A stretch of DNA of 64,000 nt from Pseudorhodoplanes sinuspersici (GTDB taxonomy: Bacteria; Pseudomonadota; Alphaproteobacteria; Rhizobiales; Xanthobacteraceae). A program made the position numbers and the translations under genes. The stretch lies in contig NZ_CP021112.1 of the NCBI RefSeq assembly GCF_002119765.1, positions 2,784,501 to 2,848,500 on the forward strand. Direction: 5' to 3'. Shown here piece by piece: positions 34,852-43,902 of this stretch (its first letter is position 1; each line of letters begins with the position of its first letter). Below the pieces are notes generated by a model, which worked only from the letters and a program-made list of their open reading frames with translations, was not told the origin of the DNA and did not search any database.

Positions 34852-36581
34852 CTGACAGCGCAAAGCCCAACCCGGCAAAGCCGAAACTCAGCCTCGTCAA
34901 TCGGCTGCTTTACGGCAATGTTGATCGCGATGCCAAAGGCCGCGCGCGGGTTGGGCTGGCGATTCTCGCCTTTGCCTGCATCTACACAATCATTTGCGGG
35001 CGCCTCGTTTATCTTGCGTCGACGTCCGATGCCCAGGGGGGGCGCCGCGGCGGTGGCGACATCATCGCAACCGCGCGGCCGGATATTCAGGATCGTAACG
35101 GCGAAGTGTTGGCCACCGATGTGCGCATGCCGTCACTGTTCGGCGAGCCGCGCCGCATCATCGACGTCGATGAGGCTGTGGAGCTGCTGACCGCCACGGT
35201 CCCCGATCTCAACGCCAATGAATTGCGCGAGCGGCTCTCGTCCAAGCGCGGGTTTGTGTGGCTCAAGCGCGAGATCACCAAGGAGCAGCAGCGGCAGATC
35301 CATCGGCTTGGCATTCCCGGCATTGGCTTTCGCTCCGAGAACAAGCGTGTCTATCCAAACGGTCCCGCCGTGTCGCATGTCATCGGCCATGTGAATATCG
35401 ACAATCAGGGCATCGCCGGCATCGAGAAATGGCTCGATGCGCGCGGCCTTGCCGACCTGCATTCGCTTGGCTTTGCCAGCGACCGGCAGCAGGAGCCTGT
35501 CCAGCTTGCCGTCGATCTTCGCGTCCAACACGCCTTGCGTTCGGAACTGATTGCGGCGCGGACGAAATACAAGGCTAAGGCTGCAGCCGGACTGATCACC
35601 GACGTCAATACCGGCGAGATCGTCTCAATGGTGTCCGTGCCGGATTACGATCCGAACGATCCGCGGGAAGCGCTGGACAAAGATCGCATCAATCGTCTGA
35701 CGACCGGCGTGTTCGAAATGGGATCGACCTTCAAGGCGCTGACCGTGGCGATGGCGCTGGATTCAGGCAAGATCACGCTCGGTTCGTCATTCGATGCCCG
35801 TCATTCGCTGCGCTACGGCAAATTCAGCATCAACGACTTCCACGCGCAGCGCCGCATCCTGACGGTGCCGGAAATCTTCACTTATTCATCGAATATCGGC
35901 ACCGCCCGCATGGCGCTCTCGCTCGGCGTCGAGCATCACAAGGCCTTTCTGAAAAGGATGGGGCAGCTTGACCGCTTGCGCACGGAAATTCCGGAAAGCG
36001 CCGAGCCACTGGTGCCCAAACGCTGGGGCGAACTGAACACCGTCACGATTGCATTCGGGCATGGTCTGTCGGTTGCGCCGTTGCAGGCGGTGATGGGCAT
36101 TTCCGCGCTGATGAATGGCGGCAAGCTGATCCCGCCGACCTTCCTCAAGCGCACCGAAGCCGAAGCCAACGAACTCGCCAAGCAGGTGGTCCGGCCGGAA
36201 ACCAGCGACCGCATGCGCTATCTGATGCGGCTCAATGCGGAAAAGGGCTCGGCCAGGAAGGCCGATGTCGAAGGCTATTATGTCGGCGGCAAGACCGGTA
36301 CGGCGGAAAAAGTGGTCGGCGGCCGCTATTCCAAGACTAAACTGTTGACCAGCTTCACCGCGGTGCTGCCGGCCGACAAGCCGCGCTACCTCATCCTCAT
36401 CATGCTGGATGAGCCCCAGCCGCTGCCGGAGACCCATGGCTATGCGACATCGGGCTGGAATGCGGTGCCGGTCGCCGGACTTGTGATCGGCCGGGTCGCG
36501 CCGCTGCTCGGCATCGCGCCGCGCTTCGATCTGCCTCCGGCCGATCGGCTCATCCTCGCCGCCACAGCCTCGACACGCTGA
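34848..36581 (+). CDS. ftsI: Penicillin-binding protein 3, septal transpeptidase
   Basis: Class B PBP (577 aa) that crosslinks septal peptidoglycan. An N-terminal membrane span (about residues 36-55) is followed by [15 protein letters not shown] and the transpeptidase domain. The active-site Ser293 lies in GSTFKAL, the SxN motif is S347-S-N349 (TYSSNIG), and K482-T-G is in GGKTGTAEK. It starts in the FtsL stop. In most relatives murE follows; here queH lies 76 bp downstream, so the operon seems to end here. Confidence 0.96.
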   Translation: MTDSAKPNPAKPKLSLVNRLLYGNVDRDAKGRARVGLAILAFACIYTIICGRLVYLASTSDAQGGRRGGGDIIATARPDIQDRNGEVLATDVRMPSLFGEPRRIIDVDEAVELLTATVPDLNANELRERLSSKRGFVWLKREITKEQQRQIHRLGIPGIGFRSENKRVYPNGPAVSHVIGHVNIDNQGIAGIEKWLDARGLADLHSLGFASDRQQEPVQLAVDLRVQHALRSELIAARTKYKAKAAAGLITDVNTGEIVSMVSVPDYDPNDPREALDKDRINRLTTGVFEMGSTFKALTVAMALDSGKITLGSSFDARHSLRYGKFSINDFHAQRRILTVPEIFTYSSNIGTARMALSLGVEHHKAFLKRMGQLDRLRTEIPESAEPLVPKRWGELNTVTIAFGHGLSVAPLQAVMGISALMNGGKLIPPTFLKRTEAEANELAKQVVRPETSDRMRYLMRLNAEKGSARKADVEGYYVGGKTGTAEKVVGGRYSKTKLLTSFTAVLPADKPRYLILIMLDEPQPLPETHGYATSGWNAVPVAGLVIGRVAPLLGIAPRFDLPPADRLILAATASTR

Positions 36582-36657
36582 TTTCGGCCGCTTTGGCCTC
36601 CTTCCGCCCATTCTGGAACGGTGGCGCGGCTGGGCGGTTTCCGCTAAAAGGCGCCCC

Positions 36658-37326
36658 ATGCTTCCGATCGAACGCAAAGAGCTGATCCCACCTGGCGGCC
36701 ACAAGAAGGTGCTGCTGCATTCCTGCTGCGCGCCGTGTTCCGGCGAGGTGATGGAGGCGATGCTGGCCTCCGGCATCGACTACACCATCTTTTTCTACAA
36801 TCCGAATATCCATCCGGAGCGCGAATATCTCCTGCGCAAGGAGGAGAATGTCCGCTTCGCCGAGAAGCATGGCGTCGCCTTCGTCGATGCGGATTACGAC
36901 AAGGACAACTGGTTCGCGCGCGCCAAGGGCATGGAATGGGAACCGGAGCGTGGCATCCGCTGCACCATGTGCTTCGACATGCGATTCGAACGCACGGCGC
37001 TTTACGCGCACGAACACGGCTTCCCGGTCATGACCTCCTCCCTCGGCATCTCGCGCTGGAAGAACATGTCGCAGATCAACGATTGCGGGAAGCGCGCGGC
37101 CGGCCGCTATGAAGGTCTCAGCTATTGGGACTTCAACTGGCGCAAGGGCGGCGGCGCCGCCCGCATGATCGAGATCTCAAAGCGCGAGGAATTCTATCAG
37201 CAGGAATATTGCGGCTGCGTCTATTCATTGCGCGACACCAACCAGCATCGCCGCAATCAGGGCCGCGAGCCGATCGAACTCGGCGTGAAGTTTTACGGTC
37301 AGGGCGACGATCAGGATGCCGGCTGA
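36658..37326 (+). CDS. queH: Epoxyqueuosine reductase QueH
   Basis: DUF208 protein (222 aa), the non-homologous alternative to QueG that reduces epoxyqueuosine to queuosine in tRNA. It carries the iron-sulfur-type cysteines C23-C24-A-P-C27 (HSCCAPC), then [10 protein letters not shown], and [15 protein letters not shown]. Also [22 protein letters not shown] and [15 protein letters not shown], typical of the family. The 3' end overlaps the convergent permease gene by 16 bp. Its position after ftsI is unusual. Confidence 0.93.
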   Translation: MLPIERKELIPPGGHKKVLLHSCCAPCSGEVMEAMLASGIDYTIFFYNPNIHPEREYLLRKEENVRFAEKHGVAFVDADYDKDNWFARAKGMEWEPERGIRCTMCFDMRFERTALYAHEHGFPVMTSSLGISRWKNMSQINDCGKRAAGRYEGLSYWDFNWRKGGGAARMIEISKREEFYQQEYCGCVYSLRDTNQHRRNQGREPIELGVKFYGQGDDQDAG

Positions 37327-38174
37327 TCGGGCTGCGATTGACTCCGCCTGAGAATTCCGCGTTTCGGTGCAAACAGAAAAGCCGCGACGAAGAACAGCGC
37401 CTGCGTCAGCACGATGCAGGCGCCGGTCGCGCCATCGATATGGAAGCTGATGAGGGTACCAAGCGCGGCTGATAGCATGGCGACCGCCGTTGCGATCACC
37501 AGCATTCGCTCGAAACTGTCGGTCAAGAGATAGGCGGTGGCGCCCGGTCCGATCAGCATCGCGATCACGAGGATGATGCCGACCGCCTTCAGCGACGCGA
37601 CGATGGTCAGCGACAGCAGCACCAGTAGTCCGTAATGCAGCACGCGTACCGGCAGGCCGATCGACCGGGCGTGATTGGGATCAAAACAATAGAGCAGGAG
37701 ATCGCGTCGCTTGAGCAGCACGACCAGCAGGGTGCCGCCGGCGACGATGGCGGTCTCGACCAGGTCCTGCATCGTCACGCCGAGGACATTGCCGAACAGG
37801 ATGTGATTGAGATGCTGTTCAGTCTCGACCTTGGTGAAGATCACGAGGCCAAACCCGAACATGCCGGAAAACACGATGCCCATCACCGTGTCCTCCTTCA
37901 CCCGGCTGTTTTCTTTCAAATAGCCCGTGAACAATGCGCAGGCGAGACCGGCGACAAAGGCGCCGACAGCGAGCGGGATGCTCAGCACATACGCAATCAC
38001 GATGCCGGGCAGCACCGCATGCGAGATGGCATCGCCCATCAGCGACCAGCCCTTCAAGACGAGGTAGCAGGACAACACGGCGCAAACGGCGGCCACGAGT
38101 AGCGACACCACCAGCGCCCGTTGCATGAAAGGGTAGGCGAGGGGCATTGCGAAGAAATCGATCAGCGTGGTCAT
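37311..38174 (-). CDS. Metal ABC transporter permease (SitD/YfeD-type)
   Basis: Inner-membrane permease (287 aa, eight or so spans) of the ABC-3 family for Mn, Fe or Zn. The start at 38174 ([23 protein letters not shown]) overlaps the first permease gene by 4 bp. Typical motifs are [21 protein letters not shown] and the EAA-like [18 protein letters not shown] second permease in one operon is the mark of SitABCD/YfeABCD systems. Confidence 0.92.
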   Translation of the reverse strand: MTTLIDFFAMPLAYPFMQRALVVSLLVAAVCAVLSCYLVLKGWSLMGDAISHAVLPGIVIAYVLSIPLAVGAFVAGLACALFTGYLKENSRVKEDTVMGIVFSGMFGFGLVIFTKVETEQHLNHILFGNVLGVTMQDLVETAIVAGGTLLVVLLKRRDLLLYCFDPNHARSIGLPVRVLHYGLLVLLSLTIVASLKAVGIILVIAMLIGPGATAYLLTDSFERMLVIATAVAMLSAALGTLISFHIDGATGACIVLTQALFFVAAFLFAPKRGILRRSQSQPDQPAS

Positions 38175-39055
38175 GCCGTGCCCTCTGCCGCTGCGCCCGA
38201 CGTGACGGCCATGCGGCGGCGCCGTGCCGCCAGCACGCCATGCTTCGGCGCGAAATAGAAGGCGAGGAGGAAGATCAGCGTCTGCAAGGTGACGATCACG
38301 CCACCGGTCGCGCCGTCGAGGAAATAGCTGATATAGGCGCCGACGAAACTGGTGATCACGCCGAGCGCAACGCTGATGACGATGAGTCGACCGAACCGGT
38401 CGGTGAGGAGATACGCCGTGGCGCCGGGCGTCACCACCATCGCAATCACGAGACATGCGCCGACGGTCTGCAGCGCGGCGACTGTACAAGCCGAGAGCAA
38501 GGTAAAAAACAACACCTTGAGCAAACCGGTTCTGATGCCGATCGAGCGCGCATGGCTCTCGTCGAAGAAAGTCACCATCAGGTCCTTCCAGACCAGCAGC
38601 AGGATGGCGAGGGATACCGCGGCGATGATGGCGACCTGCACAACGTCCTCGTCGGAAATCGCAAGGATATTGCCGAGCACGATGGTCTGGATGCTGACCG
38701 ATGTCGGCCAGATCGATGCCATCAGCAATCCGAGCGCGAACAACGCCGTGAAGACGAGGCCAATGACGGCGTCCTCACGCAGGCGCGACTTCTGCTTGAC
38801 GAATTGCATGGCGAAGGAGGCGAGAATGCCAGCAAAGAAAGCCCCGACGGCAAAGGGCGCACCGAGGATATACGCGCCAGCCACACCGGGCACGATCGAA
38901 TGGCCGAGGGCGTCGCCCATCAGCGACCAGCCCTTCAGCATCAGATAGGCAGAAAGGAAGGCACAGACGCCACCGACCAGCGCGCTCACCCACATCGCCT
39001 TCCACATGTAATTGTAGCTGAACGGCACCAGCAATTCGGTGAGAAGCTCGGTCAT
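38171..39055 (-). CDS. Metal ABC transporter permease (SitC/YfeC-type)
   Basis: Companion permease (294 aa) of the ABC-3 family, with [30 protein letters not shown] as the conserved block and several spans. It shares the family fold and block order with the downstream permease, so the pair likely forms a heterodimeric channel. It begins directly at the end of the ATPase gene (4-bp overlap). Confidence 0.92.
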   Translation of the reverse strand: MTELLTELLVPFSYNYMWKAMWVSALVGGVCAFLSAYLMLKGWSLMGDALGHSIVPGVAGAYILGAPFAVGAFFAGILASFAMQFVKQKSRLREDAVIGLVFTALFALGLLMASIWPTSVSIQTIVLGNILAISDEDVVQVAIIAAVSLAILLLVWKDLMVTFFDESHARSIGIRTGLLKVLFFTLLSACTVAALQTVGACLVIAMVVTPGATAYLLTDRFGRLIVISVALGVITSFVGAYISYFLDGATGGVIVTLQTLIFLLAFYFAPKHGVLAARRRRMAVTSGAAAEGTA

Positions 39056-39948
39056 TTGGAGTCCGGCTCTTTGCGTTTCTCCGGACGGTCGCCGTAGAAG
39101 ACCAGCGGCCGCTCGTCGTCGGTCAGCACCGTGACGCTGCGGGCATCGTCATCGTCATGCAGGTCGCGTCCGCCGAGCTGGAAGTTGCGCAGAACGCCGC
39201 CGAAAGCCTTTTCGAGATTCTTCTGCGTGAACACTTCGGCGGTCGGGCCCGCGGCAAGCACGGTGCGATTGATCAGGACAACCTGATCGCAAAAGTCCGG
39301 GACGCTGCCGAGATTGTGGGTCGATACCAGCATGAGATGACCGGACGCGCGCAACTCGCGCAAAAGGCCGATGATTGCGGTCTCGGTCTTCACATCGACG
39401 CCGGTGAACGGTTCGTCGAGCAGGATGATCTTGCCCTCCTGCGCCAGCGATCGCGCCAGGAACACGCGTTTCTTTTGCCCGCCGCTCAGTTCGCCGATCT
39501 GCCGGTGGCGGTAGGCGCTCATGCCGACCCGCTCCAAAGCCTCATCCACCTTGTAGCGGTCGGCGCGCGAGGGCATGCGCAGGAAATTCATGTGGCCGTA
39601 GCGGCCCATCATCACCACAGTTTCAACGAGAACCGGAAAATTCCAGTCCACGTCCTCGCTCTGCGGCACATAGGCGACGATGTTCTTCTTGACGGCGTCG
39701 TCGACGGGCATGCCGCACAGACGGACTTCGCCGGCCGAGGGCCGAACGAATCCCATAATAGCTTTGAAGATCGTCGATTTGCCGCTGCCGTTGATGCCGA
39801 CCAGGGCGCAGATGCTGCCAGGATCGAGCTGGAAATTGGCATCGTGAACGGCGGTGAAGCCGTTCGGATAAGTGACGCTGAGGTTACGCACGGAAATGCT
39901 GGCGCCAAGGTTGGCAGCAAGTTGCAAGCTCTGCGCCGGTGCATTCAT
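39052..39948 (-). CDS. Metal ABC transporter ATP-binding protein (SitB/YfeB-type)
   Basis: ATPase of 298 aa. Walker A is [13 protein letters not shown], the Q-loop [11 protein letters not shown], the signature [15 protein letters not shown], Walker [13 protein letters not shown] and the H-loop STHNLGSV. It powers the metal importer with the two permeases downstream. It starts 30 bp after the substrate-binding protein gene. Confidence 0.94.
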   Translation of the reverse strand: MNAPAQSLQLAANLGASISVRNLSVTYPNGFTAVHDANFQLDPGSICALVGINGSGKSTIFKAIMGFVRPSAGEVRLCGMPVDDAVKKNIVAYVPQSEDVDWNFPVLVETVVMMGRYGHMNFLRMPSRADRYKVDEALERVGMSAYRHRQIGELSGGQKKRVFLARSLAQEGKIILLDEPFTGVDVKTETAIIGLLRELRASGHLMLVSTHNLGSVPDFCDQVVLINRTVLAAGPTAEVFTQKNLEKAFGGVLRNFQLGGRDLHDDDDARSVTVLTDDERPLVFYGDRPEKRKEPDSK

Positions 39949-39978
39949 CTCTCGGACCCTGTCATTGCTTGAAACTCG

Positions 39979-40902
39979 TCATTTCCCAAAGCCTTTGGCG
40001 ATGGTGTCCACCGTGACATTCAGGAGGTCGAGAAAGGTCGGCACGGGTCCGTTGGCGGCACTGAGCGAGTCCACATACAGGACACCACCGTAGCGGGCGC
40101 CAGTTTCTCGCGCCACCTGTTTTGCGGCACGATCGGAAATCGTGCTTTCGCTGAACACCACAGGGATCTTGTTCTTGCGAACAAGATCGATCACCTTGCG
40201 CACCTGTTGCGGCGTACCCTGTTCGTCCGCATTGATCGGCCAGAGATAGGCTTCGCGCATCTTGTAGTCGCGTGCCAGATAGCTGAAAGCGCCTTCGCTC
40301 GTCACCAGCCAGCGCTGGTTCTCCGGAATGGCCGACAGCCTCTTGCGCAACGGTTCGTCGAGCGCCTTGATCTTTTCCGAATAGGCGGCAGCGTTTTTGT
40401 TGTAGCTCTCGGCGTTCTTCGGATCGAATTTCACCAGCGCCTTTCGAATGTTCTCGACATAGATCAGCGCATTCGAGGGCGACATCCAGGCATGCGGATT
40501 GGGTTTGCCGGTATAAGGACCTTCGGTAATTCCCATTGGCTCGATGCCTTCGGTGACGATGACACTCGGCACCTCTTTGACATTGTCGAAAAACTTCTCG
40601 AACCAGCGTTCGAGATTGAAGCCGTTCCACAGCACGAGGTCGGCCGATTGCGCGCGTACGATGTCGAGCGGCGTCGGCTGATAGTCATGGATTTCGGCAC
40701 CGGGCTTGGTGATCGATTCCACAATCGCTTTGTCGCCGGCGACATTTTGCGCGATGTCCTGGATGACCGTGAATGTCGTCACCACCCGGAATGGTTTGCT
40801 GGACGCGTTTTGCGCGCTGGCCGGTATCGCCGGCAACGTGCAGGCGGCCAACGCCGCCAGAACAAGACCTGTGGCCGCGCGTCGACCCAACCGGAAACTC
40901 AT
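39979..40902 (-). CDS. Mn/Fe ABC transporter substrate-binding protein (SitA/YfeA-type)
   Basis: Cluster A-I binding protein (307 aa). The start at 40902 (MSFRLGRRAATGLV) follows GGAGGAGAG. The N-terminus carries a signal with a possible lipobox (LAAC, Cys21). The four metal ligands typical for Mn/Fe are H72 (EIHDYQ), H137 (NPHAWMSP), E203 (SEGAFSYL) and D278 (LYVDSLS); the Zn-type His-rich loop is absent. A palindrome resembling a Fur/Mur site lies 56-70 bp upstream, and an outer-membrane barrel gene is divergent. Confidence 0.92.
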   Translation of the reverse strand: MSFRLGRRAATGLVLAALAACTLPAIPASAQNASSKPFRVVTTFTVIQDIAQNVAGDKAIVESITKPGAEIHDYQPTPLDIVRAQSADLVLWNGFNLERWFEKFFDNVKEVPSVIVTEGIEPMGITEGPYTGKPNPHAWMSPSNALIYVENIRKALVKFDPKNAESYNKNAAAYSEKIKALDEPLRKRLSAIPENQRWLVTSEGAFSYLARDYKMREAYLWPINADEQGTPQQVRKVIDLVRKNKIPVVFSESTISDRAAKQVARETGARYGGVLYVDSLSAANGPVPTFLDLLNVTVDTIAKGFGK

Positions 40903-40957
40903 CGGCTCTCTCCTCCTTGCGTCTTCGAGCCCCGCGAGGAGGCGCCTGAGATGCAAC

Positions 40958-40972
40958 TGCAAATTATTCGCA
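40958..40972. promoter_or_regulatory. Palindromic Fur/Mur-like operator candidate
   Basis: TGCAAATTATTCGCA is an imperfect 15-bp dyad (12 of 15 positions self-complementary), the kind of site bound by Fur-family Mur or related metal regulators in alphaproteobacteria. It lies between the divergent Mn/Fe ABC operon and the barrel gene, 56 bp upstream of the binding-protein start. A second weaker TGCGAAC/GTTGCA half-palindrome is near 41011. Confidence 0.5.
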
Positions 40973-41104
40973 AGAAGATTGACAGATCGCAACCCGCACG
41001 TCAAGCTAGTTGCGAACGAGTTGCAATTAGGTGGCTCAAACCAGAGGCCCGAATCAATTGTCACGGGTTCTGGTTACATGGTGTGGAATTTGGGGGACGA
41101 GTTG

Positions 41105-42025
41105 ATGGTCAGTTGGAGTAATTGGGGTGGGAACCGCGTGTGCGGTCGAAGCCTGTTGGCGGGCGTGATGATTCTGGCGTTCGGGGCGGTTCCGGCACTG
41201 GCAGCCGAGCCGGAGGACAACGCGTCCGACAAGAGCCGCTACTGGCTGTTCAATCCGACGCCCGAAAACCTCATGCGCGATCTCACGACGGATCGCCCCG
41301 ACATGACCGAAAGCCCGTTCACTGTGGATGCGGGCCATGTGCAGTTCGAGACCAATATTTTCGGCTATACGCGTTCGCGGGCGGACCAGGACGGCACGAT
41401 CTCGAAATCCTACGACTACGCCACCACGAATATCCGCATCGGCCTGACGAACTCCACGGAATTGAATGTCGTGGTCGCGCCATATGGCGTCGTCCGCACC
41501 AAGCCGCTCGATCCGGTGCTGGCGACCCGCAGCTCCGGTCTTGGCGGCGTCGATCTGCGCATGAAGATCAACCTCTGGGGTAACGACACATTCGAGAAGC
41601 CGGGCGCAACCGCGTTGGGCCTTCTGCCCTTCATTACGCTGCCGACCGACCGCAATAACGGCATCGGCCCGACAGGCGTCGAAGGTGGCTTCATATTGCC
41701 CTTCGCAATGAAGCTGTCGGAGAAATGGTCGCTCGGCCTGAATGGCGGCTTTCATATTGTCCGCAACGACGATGCGTCCGGCACGCATACCGAATGGTTG
41801 TCCTCGGCCGCGGTGTCCTATGATTGGACCGAGAATTTGAGCACTTATTACGAGGTGGCCGGACGCTTCGGCACACGCGATCCCCGTGGCGATATCGGCA
41901 TTCTGGCCACCGGGGTAACTTACAAACTGAGCAGGAACGTGCAGCTCGATGGCGGTGTGAATTTCGGCGTCACGCGTGCGGCGGACAAGATCAATCCGTT
42001 CGTCGGGATTTCAGCGCGGTTTTAG
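41105..42025 (+). CDS. Outer-membrane beta-barrel transporter-like protein (Phenol_MetA_deg type)
   Basis: Protein of 306 aa with a signal peptide ending AVPALAAEP and a beta-barrel-like sequence to a terminal aromatic (ISARF). It resembles the Phenol_MetA_deg transporter group (TTDRPDMTESPFTVDAGHVQFE, LMEF-type patterns). The ATG at 41105 with GGGGGA at 41092-41097 is taken; an upstream ATG at 41078 is possible. It is divergent from the Mn/Fe ABC operon and may be its outer-membrane entry pore (inference). Confidence 0.8.
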   Translation: MVSWSNWGGNRVCGRSLLAGVMILAFGAVPALAAEPEDNASDKSRYWLFNPTPENLMRDLTTDRPDMTESPFTVDAGHVQFETNIFGYTRSRADQDGTISKSYDYATTNIRIGLTNSTELNVVVAPYGVVRTKPLDPVLATRSSGLGGVDLRMKINLWGNDTFEKPGATALGLLPFITLPTDRNNGIGPTGVEGGFILPFAMKLSEKWSLGLNGGFHIVRNDDASGTHTEWLSSAAVSYDWTENLSTYYEVAGRFGTRDPRGDIGILATGVTYKLSRNVQLDGGVNFGVTRAADKINPFVGISARF

Positions 42026-42036
42026 TTCTTTGGCCT

Positions 42037-42075
42037 CATCCCGAGGAGCGGGCGAAACCCGCGTCTCGAAGGATG
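42037..42075. repeat. Dispersed palindromic repeat (CATCCCGAG...CTCGAAGGATG)
   Basis: CATCC at 42037-42041 and GGATG at 42071-42075 enclose an imperfect hairpin with core GCGGGC/CCCGCG and loop GAAA. It resembles, from memory, a widely repeated element of Rhodopseudomonas and Bradyrhizobium (CATCCCGAGGAGC... / CTCGAAGGATG). It lies after the barrel gene and before the small membrane gene. Confidence 0.7.
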
Positions 42076-42115
42076 CTGCCGTCCTCGCCTTCGAAACGCA
42101 TCGTGGAAATTTCGC

Positions 42116-42619
42116 TCAGCGAAACACCTGATAGCTGATCGACGGCGGGGGGCGCCGCGGCTCGGCGGATGTCACCGAAGCACTGACGGGCTCGATTTTG
42201 GCCGCAACAGCGGGGCGGGGAGGTGGTGCCTCCTCGCCGGCGAGCGTTGAACGCGTGCCGGCGAGCGAGAATAGAAACGCAAGCGTCCACATCGTCACCG
42301 AGATCAATGACGTCCACATCGCAAAGGTGAGATAGACGTCGCGCAAGACCGTCGAACTGGCCCATTGCGCATAGGCTTCCGGCGGACGGAAATCCTTATC
42401 GATATAAAGCCACATCTCGGTGCGGCGATAATCCTTGGTCAGCGCTTCGCGCGCCTTCAGGATCAGAATGAAAGCCATCATCATGGTGAGAAATCCGCCA
42501 GCCTGAAAGGCCAGCCTGGGATCGAAAGACATGCCGACCATGACGCAGAAGATGCCAAGCGAGGCGAAGCCGCAGGCGCGCAGGACAGTCTCATACGCAA
42601 TGCGGCGCATATGCTCCAT
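42116..42619 (-). CDS. Small membrane protein (paralogue A)
   Basis: Protein of 167 aa from the ATG at 42619 (MEHMRRIAYETVLRACGF). Two hydrophobic segments at about 11-50 and a third at about 100-125, then a Pro-rich tail ending SISYQVFR. It aligns with the next upstream product (start MDTFRRFAFFTVARDAS): R-R-x-A-x-x-T-V-x-R, M-V-x-x-S-F-D-x-x-L-A-F and T-E-x-W-L recur, so they are tandem paralogues with unknown function. Confidence 0.75.
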   Translation of the reverse strand: MEHMRRIAYETVLRACGFASLGIFCVMVGMSFDPRLAFQAGGFLTMMMAFILILKAREALTKDYRRTEMWLYIDKDFRPPEAYAQWASSTVLRDVYLTFAMWTSLISVTMWTLAFLFSLAGTRSTLAGEEAPPPRPAVAAKIEPVSASVTSAEPRRPPPSISYQVFR

Positions 42620-42707
42620 GATCGCCCCGGTTTTGGCCCTCAACGATTCAACTGTAGCAAACGCCGCTGGTCCGGTTCGGTCACGAACCGGTGTAGTTGT
42701 TCAGTCG

Positions 42708-43070
42708 CTAGGCCCAGGATGTCAGCAGGCCCAATCCGAACAGGATGGATGCGACGCCCGCCGCGCTCTTGGCGCCGGTCAAAAGCATTGTTTCCAGTTG
42801 CTGGCGGGCATGAGCCCGCCCCTCATCCCCGACCGGACGTTCTTCCGGCTGCATCACCAGCCAGGGTTCGGTTGCGACAATGCGATCCTCGGTCAGGAAA
42901 AGCGCGCGGATCAGCATGACGGCGGTGAAGAACATGGCCACTGAAGCGCCGATGACAAACGCCAGTGACAGGTCGAAGCTGTACGCGACCATCAAGATGC
43001 CGGCCGCCAAAGCCGAAAAGCTGGCATCCCGCGCCACGGTGAAGAATGCGAACCGGCGGAATGTATCCAT
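42708..43070 (-). CDS. Small membrane protein (paralogue B)
   Basis: Protein of 120 aa from ATG at 43070 (MDTFRRFAFFTVARDAS) with GGAGG at 43076-43080. Hydrophobic segments at about 14-55 and 98-118. Similar to paralogue A over the first 70 residues. Between the two, at 42672-42691, CCGGTTCG and CGAACCGG form a hairpin. Function not recognised. Confidence 0.75.
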   Translation of the reverse strand: MDTFRRFAFFTVARDASFSALAAGILMVAYSFDLSLAFVIGASVAMFFTAVMLIRALFLTEDRIVATEPWLVMQPEERPVGDEGRAHARQQLETMLLTGAKSAAGVASILFGLGLLTSWA

Positions 43071-43302
43071 GCGGGCCTCCTTATCGAGTGGACACCTGCT
43101 CCTTTGAAAATTTCCTCTCCGGAATTGCTCGACTTTAATTTTTGCGCTGGATGCACCCGAAACGGATGCAAATGCCATGCCGGACGCAAAGATCCGGAAA
43201 GCGCTGTCCTAACGCAGCCGTTGGAGGCTGGTTCCGAAAAGCGGCAGGAAAACGTCGGGCAAGGCCTGTGACGGAGTGGCCTGCGACGGCGTTGGCCGCG
43301 TC

Positions 43303-43353
43303 AGAGCATGACGCCGAAAAGTGCGAAGCGGCTTTCGGACGACATCATGCTCT
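43303..43353. repeat. Dispersed palindromic repeat (AGAGCATGA...TCATGCTCT)
   Basis: AGAGCATGA at 43303-43311 and TCATGCTCT at 43345-43353 enclose CCGAAAAGTGCGAAGCGGCT and neighbours. The middle resembles the element at 24347-24387. The form matches, from memory, a widely dispersed Bradyrhizobium-type palindrome. First of four repeats packed between 43303 and 43579. Confidence 0.75.
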
Positions 43354-43367
43354 AACGTATTAGAATC

Positions 43368-43415
43368 GATCACGTTTATGATTTGGGATCGATTCGATCC
43401 AAAATCATCGTGATC
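43368..43415. repeat. Palindromic repeat (GATCACG...CGTGATC)
   Basis: GATCACG at 43368-43374 and CGTGATC at 43409-43415 form the ends, with inner arms TTTATGATTT/AAAATCAT and a GATCGATTCGATC centre. The last base is the first base of the adjoining CTAG hairpin, so the two were joined without spacer. The element resembles, from memory, a common rhizobial intergenic repeat. Confidence 0.75.
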
Positions 43416-43579
43416 TAGTGTGGTGGTTCGCAAGTCTGCATCATTTCTGCAGCGCGTTCTTTTGCGGACTTGCGAACCAAAACCACACTAGAATTATAGG
43501 TTCCTAGTGTCCTTTTGAATCCGAAGTTCGCCAGGGAGCGCGCTGCAAAATGAGGCGAACTTCGGATTCAGGACACTAG
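43415..43579. repeat. Head-to-head pair of CTAG-bounded hairpins (locus 2)
   Basis: Two hairpins: 43415-43491 (77 bp) and 43504-43579 (76 bp), separated by 12 nt. The left one has arms CTAGTGTGGTGGTTCGCAAG... and ...CTTGCGAACCAAAACCACAC, with one G-T and an extra AAA in its right arm. The right one has a 26-bp perfect stem (CTAGTGTCC + TGAATCCGAAGTTCGCC) broken only by an extra TTT in its left arm. The left loop TCATTTCTGCAGCGCG matches the reverse complement of the right loop (TCATTTTGCAGCGCG). The right end, CTAG at 43576-43579, contains the TAG stop of the gene at 43576-43902. Confidence 0.85.
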
Positions 43580-43902
43580 AGGCCGATCGCGAGGAAATTG
43601 CCGATCGCCGGCAGGGTCAGGATCGCCGTGCCGGCCAGCCAGATCCACAGCGAGGTGACCGTCGAATCATTCTTCGCGCCAATGAAGCGCTCGTAGAGTG
43701 CGGCTGGTATCCCGCCCAGAATCACAGTGCCGGTCGACAGCATCAACGAGGAAAAATAGGCGATGGCCGCGGTGCTGCCAAACAGCGGTTCAGCCATCAG
43801 GTAAACCGATATCTGGAAGACAAAGAAGAATAGCGGATTGAAGATCCCGTTGATCATTCCGAAAAATGCGATGCCGATGTAGTAAAAACTGCGCTCGTTC
43901 AT
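43576..43902 (-). CDS. Small membrane protein, stop codon inside repeat end
   Basis: Protein of 108 aa from ATG at 43902 (MNERSFYYIGIAFFGM), with three or so hydrophobic segments (IGIAFFGMINGIFNPLFFFVF, TAAIAYFSSLMLSTGTVILGGI, SLWIWLAGTAILTLPAIGNFLAIG). Function not recognised. Its TAG stop lies in the CTAG terminus of the right-hand hairpin, so the element lies exactly at its end. It overlaps the gene upstream by 4 bp. Confidence 0.75.
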   Translation of the reverse strand: MNERSFYYIGIAFFGMINGIFNPLFFFVFQISVYLMAEPLFGSTAAIAYFSSLMLSTGTVILGGIPAALYERFIGAKNDSTVTSLWIWLAGTAILTLPAIGNFLAIGL

